In this document: positions 59,963 to 64,000 of the stretch, piece by piece | How positions within the stretch are numbered: position 1 is the first letter of the stretch | Layout: each line of letters starts with the position of its first letter | Assembly: GCA_036244855.1 (NCBI GenBank) | Contig: BQKZ01000130.1 | Coordinates: forward strand, 53,153-117,152 | Origin: Temnopleurus reevesii | Lineage: Eukaryota > Echinodermata > Echinoidea > Temnopleuroida > Temnopleuridae | Direction: 5' to 3' | DNA length: 64,000 nt | Notes under the pieces: generated by a model | Database searches by the model: none | The model's input: the letters and a program-made list of their open reading frames with translations, nothing else | What the model was told of the DNA's origin: nothing | Translations under genes and position numbers: made by a program

Positions 59963-60090
59963 GAGAAAACGGTAATTTTGGCTTTGCATTAAATCATAAT
60001 TAGAATAAGCTGTCATTCCGCTGAAAGAGAAAATATGCATTCAAGCTTTCGTAATCCACTGAACACTGCTAAAGTAGAAAATTTGAATTT

Positions 60091-60261
60091 TGAGCGGTGT
60101 TTCACAGAAGACATTAAAAACTATTTTAAGAACGACTGATACGAGTTCCTGTGCTGAATGAGCAAGAATCCTGTCGGGTATTGCACTCATTAACGGACTC
60201 CAGTTTATCTTACATTAGAACTCTCTTAACTTTAATAGCGATTTGGTGAAACACTGGCCAG
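60091..60261. mobile_element. Palindromic MITE, GTGTTTCACCAAG family, degraded copy 4
   Basis: Ends GAGCGGTGTTTCACAGAAG and TTTGGTGAAACACTGGCC bracket diverged arms with AAGAACGACTGATACGAG. It is the oldest-looking copy and sits 130 bp from copy 3. Confidence 0.55.
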
Positions 60262-60545
60262 TCTTCAATTTTGCATACAAACTGCCAAAACACTTTTTAA
60301 GCACCATGCATCCTTAAACAATGAATAAAGAGTTACTGCAGGAACACCTTAACTTATCTGTTATGGCTTGTAAGATTTGGCCATTTGTCCCTTATTCTTT
60401 TTTCCGAAAAATAAGAAAAATGTCTTCTTTACAGGCAAAACAGACCACGTGGCGGTGCCCTTCTGCACTACATGACTACAAAATGTCAGCATGCATTTCA
60501 TTCCACTAAGGAATAATCGTTCACATAATTCCCGTGCATTGGAAC

Positions 60546-60681
60546 ATGAAGGAATTTCTCCCTAGGGACGATTTAAAGGTTGATTACCCACGAGAAACCT
60601 TCAAGGGACTGCAATTTTTGGGAGAACAGACGGACGAGGAAAGGGTAGCGGCTCACGCACCATTCTTCTCCATCCATGCAG
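60546..60681 (+). CDS. Weak candidate coding exon, unknown product
   Basis: An ATG with A at -3 opens a 45-codon frame (MKEFLPRDDLKVDYPRETFK at the start, ending FFSIHA) that stops at a CAG|GTAATT donor-like site at 60682. Codon use looks more protein-like than the surroundings (mixed charged residues, no low complexity). I do not recognise a family. Against it: part of the stretch (CAAGGGACTGCAATTTT) recurs in a decayed copy at about 60990-61150, and the sequence after the donor recurs as the 245-bp tandem repeat at 62.3-63.4 kb. It may therefore be repeat sequence rather than an exon. No partner exon was identified. Confidence 0.2.
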
Positions 60682-61659
60682 GTAATTCAACTTGATTGGG
60701 GAGAAAGTGACCACTGTGATGTGTAGAAGTCGATGTTTATGCGATATGCGTATGAAAATTAAATGCTTGGCATCATTCGTTCACACTTCAAAAACCTAAA
60801 AGGGAACTGATTTACATACTCCTAGCTAAATAAAATAGTGGCATGGATGCTCAAAGTGTAGAATTTACTAAAAAAAAACTTCAGCATTAACCAAAGAATT
60901 ATACAATGTACTATGACAGACAGTAGCAAAAATTAGTTTTATACACCTTACATTCTTAGAAAAAGGTAAACGCGAAACAACTTATCCACATGGAGAACTT
61001 AAAACCTGCTTACCAAGTGAAACTATCAAGGGACTGCAATTTTAAAGACCTTGTCTGCCCAAAACAAATGTTGTCTTTATCAAAAGCAGAAAAATCAGAC
61101 GAATAGATCAAAAGAAGTTTGAAGCATATCGGACATCGGACATCCATGCAGGTAATTCAACTTGATCGGGGAGAAAGTGACCACAACGATGTGTAGAATT
61201 CGATGTTTATGCGCAATGCAGAAGCAACGCAGAGAGAAATATGTTCACACTCAACAAAGCTGACGAAAAACTGGTTAAGACATTCGATGTAAACCTAAAT
61301 CATTTCCATACACTTTAAAGGTAAATTTAGGGGAAATTTATCCGGTAAAATAATCGTGTTGGGTCCCTATTGGTAGCAAACACTTTGGGGCCACAATTAT
61401 ACATGTATATGTGTACAACGACTTCAGGCCGAACGAATTCAGCGTTAGCTAAACGTGTCCTCTGCGCATATCTGCAATTCAGGATCGGTAAGATAAAAGC
61501 AAATTTATGCTGAATATTCAATTGCTACTTGAATAGCATGCGACTGAGTCCAAATGCTCGAAAAAGATTTGTGCTCACATATTGCAATACTTTCATATCT
61601 ACTACAGATGATTTGAAGAAATTGCTCGACCTGTGTGGTAAATGAATATTGTAAATTGT

Positions 61660-61663
61660 AAAA

Positions 61664-61697
<34 letters not shown>

Positions 61698-61740
61698 ATA
61701 ATAAATAATAAATAAATTTAAAAAATATTTAAAAAATTAT
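61660..61740. repeat. (TA)n and AATA-rich tract
   Basis: A run of A, then (TA)11-12, then AATAATAAATAA. Confidence 0.8.
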
Positions 61741-62289
61741 GATGTTAATGTAACACGTTAGTGGTGAATGTACCTGTATGGTAACACCAACTCAGCGTGT
61801 ACTCATATTATAACGCTTCGCTAGCCCTCACAGGCTTATACGTCGTGCCGAGCGACTACCCCGCAAAATTCTGCAAAAATGGACCGTGAAAAACAAATCA
61901 ATTTACGCTTATAGTATTACGTAGGATCTTTTTCCTAACATTAGGATTAACATGTATGACTTTTAAAAGAAACAACGCGATTTTTAGCACATGCTTGTCA
62001 GCAATATTTATTTCAATAACTTCACATCTACGGAAGATACTATTACTCGAATTGTAACAGTCAATATATACACTTTAGATAGCATGGTATTAATATAAGA
62101 AAGATTCTGTAACACAAAAATGTGTTTCAATAGCAACAGCAATGTTATTGTAGTAATTGAATGGGATCTAACACCAAAATCAAATGATGTCATTGACTTT
62201 TAACACTCAAATGTATTGTGAATGACGGCATTAGAATCAGTTTAAATCAGTACGAGGTTCATTATCCAGCCATTTAGATACGCCGACTT

Positions 62290-63405
62290 TTCGTATAGCC
62301 ACTTTATCGGACAAAATGTGAATAGAGTTTTATTGCCCTTTCATCCCGGAAATTTGACTTCATTCCGTAAAAAAAGGCGACCGTGGTGAAATTCAACGAT
62401 GCATGGTGCAAACGAAAATTAAATGTCTTGTAGATGTGGTCCTAATTGGTCTAACAATATTCACGTGGTATATAATTATCATATGCAAAATTGTGTCAAA
62501 AGTTGTTCACACATGACTTGCATAATACGTGGATACTGAAGATGTCCGAGAATTCCTTCTTACTATTGCCGTTTCGGCGAACAAAATGTGAATGAGGCTT
62601 AATTGTCCTTCCATCCGGGTAATTCAACTTGATTGCAGAGAAAGTCACCGTGGTGCTATATCGTAATTCAACGATGTATGCACGATGCAATTTAAGAAGA
62701 TGAAATGTCTTCTGCACGTGGTCCTGATTGTTATTATAACATTCCAGCAGTAAAGTAGTGTCAAATAAATAATTTCAATATTGAATATGTCCGAAAAGTC
62801 AAAATCATTGAGGTTTCGGCGAACAAAATGTGAACATGGCATTATTGTTCTTCCACCCGAGTAGTTCAACTTGATTGCAGAGAAAGTGACCGTGGCGCTA
62901 TATCAAAAGTCAACGATGTATGCACGATGCAATTTAAGAAGATGAAATGTCTTCTGCACGTGGTCCTGATTGTTATTATAACATTCCAGCAGTAAAGTAG
63001 TGTAAAATAATTAATTTCAATATTGTATATGTTCGAAAAGTCAAAACACTAGTATTGATGTTTCGGAGAACAAAATGTGAATAGGGCTTTATTGTTCTTC
63101 CACCCGGAAAATTCAACTTGATTGCAGAGAAAGAGACCGTGGTGCTATATCATAATTCAACAATGCATGCAAGATGCAAAAGAAAATAAAATGTTTTCTG
63201 GGGTTTAGTCTTGATTGTTCTAACAATATTTCAGCAGTAAAACAGGGTCAAATAATTTATTTCAAAACTGTAGATGTCCGAAAATGTAAAACTATTGAAG
63301 TTTAGGTGAACAAAATGTGAACAGGGCTTTATTGTTCTTCCACCCAGGTAATTCAACTTGATTGCAGAGAAAGTCACCGTGGTGCTATATCATAATTCAA
63401 CGATG
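62290..63405. repeat. Five-unit tandem array, period ~242-269 bp
   Basis: ACAAAATGTGAATAGGGCTT, AATTCAACTTGATTGCAGAG and AAAGTGACCGTGGTGCTATA recur from about 62308, 62577, 62819, 63067 and 63307. On the minus strand each unit is open over about 30 codons with a shared TVTFSAIKLNY and SHFVRRN pattern. Two single relatives lie at 60670-60720 and 61138-61200. Confidence 0.75.
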
Positions 63406-64000
63406 NAGGTAAATTGACATATATGTTAACATCAACTCGGCATGTACTTATATCATAAAGCTTCGCTAACGCTTACAAGTGTATTTAGGGCATGCCAAAA
63501 CAATACAGGTTTAGCCGGATTTTCTAGCCTACCGTTTACCCCGCAAACTTCTGCAAAATGGGACCGTGATAGAAATTAATTTACGCCGAGGGTACGTAAG
63601 ACTTTACGATTACATCGGGGCTAAGATGTATGTGACTGTTAAAGAACCTATGCGATTTGTGAGCATATGGTTGTCAGCGAGGCTAATTGTGATATTTTCA
63701 CATCTACCGAAGATAGTAAAGAGGTTGCTCAAACTCCTATGGTCAATACTAACGCCATAAAAAACTCATAAATACCATTGCATTCGTATAACAACGATTC
63801 TGAAATTATATTGAGCAAGCACAGAAATGCGTATTAATAGCAACAGCTATTTTATTGCAGTTATTGAATGTAATCTAACACCACAGTCAATTAAAATTAT
63901 TGATTTTTTTTAAAACTGAAATGTATTGTGAATGACGGCATTAGAATCAGTTTAAATCAGTGCGGGTTCATTCTTAATTCATTCTCATGTTGCATACTAC

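Overview
The window is AT-rich (by eye about 64% A+T), gene-poor metazoan DNA, most likely from a sea urchin or another echinoderm. The main pointer is a set of tRNA-derived SINEs with a good RNA polymerase III B box, a conserved 'CAAGAAATTCATCCACATTGTGCTGCACTCAACCCAGGTGAGGTGAATGGGTACC' type body (quoted here only in part elsewhere) and an (ATT)n tail. This architecture is common in echinoid genomes. The species cannot be settled without a database search. No bacterial, plasmid or phage feature is present.

Only one piece of recognisable protein-coding sequence was found: a 146-bp exon on the minus strand (26001-26146). Its peptide matches the exon-2 region of nicotinic-acetylcholine-receptor-like Cys-loop channels, and both splice sites are intact. 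It sits inside a striking local array. Two copies of its 3' half and donor site lie to its left (25212-25315, 25608-25711), and three copies of its 5' end and acceptor site lie to its right (26281-26306, 26514-26562, 26711-26755). No other receptor exon was recognised, so the window holds either one exon of a long gene or a gene fragment.

Everything else is repeat-driven. From left to right: 0-0.4 kb, a foldback element built of 'CGTCCAAT' sub-repeats; 3.2-6.9 kb, a seven-unit tandem locus with a higher-order period; 7-8.3 kb, a SINE and a MITE; 9.6-13.3 kb, a large tandem duplication with MITEs; 17.6-18.7 kb, a three-copy 380-bp tandem repeat; 19.4-20.2 kb, an assembly duplication and a MITE; 21.2-24.3 kb, a tandem array that alternates a ~180-bp core with polypyrimidine spacers; 25.2-26.8 kb, the receptor-exon array; 27-29 kb, a gap and simple repeats; 31 kb, a 470-bp hairpin; 35.4-36.5 kb, (CAT)n tracts; 37.7-38.7 kb, a tandem duplication with a MITE; 39.2-40 kb, a second foldback element split by a MITE; 41.3-41.7 kb, a 34-bp satellite; 42.9-46.6 kb, MITEs, one of them split by a 1.2-kb insertion; 49.2-53.4 kb, what look like two allelic contigs laid end to end; 54-57 kb, nested duplications; 58-59.3 kb, another duplicated contig edge; 60.5-64 kb, a weak exon candidate and a 245-bp tandem array.

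Two themes run through the window. First, many duplications contain one copy with a transposon and one without it, so insertion boundaries and target-site duplications can be read directly. Several MITE families are flanked by TTA, TAA or TGA, and one by 9-bp duplications. Second, the six single-N characters (11725, 19687, 35373, 50211, 58994, 63406) all sit where a nearby stretch is repeated, as does the 274-bp N run at 45907. At least four of these look like unmerged overlapping or allelic contigs rather than biology.
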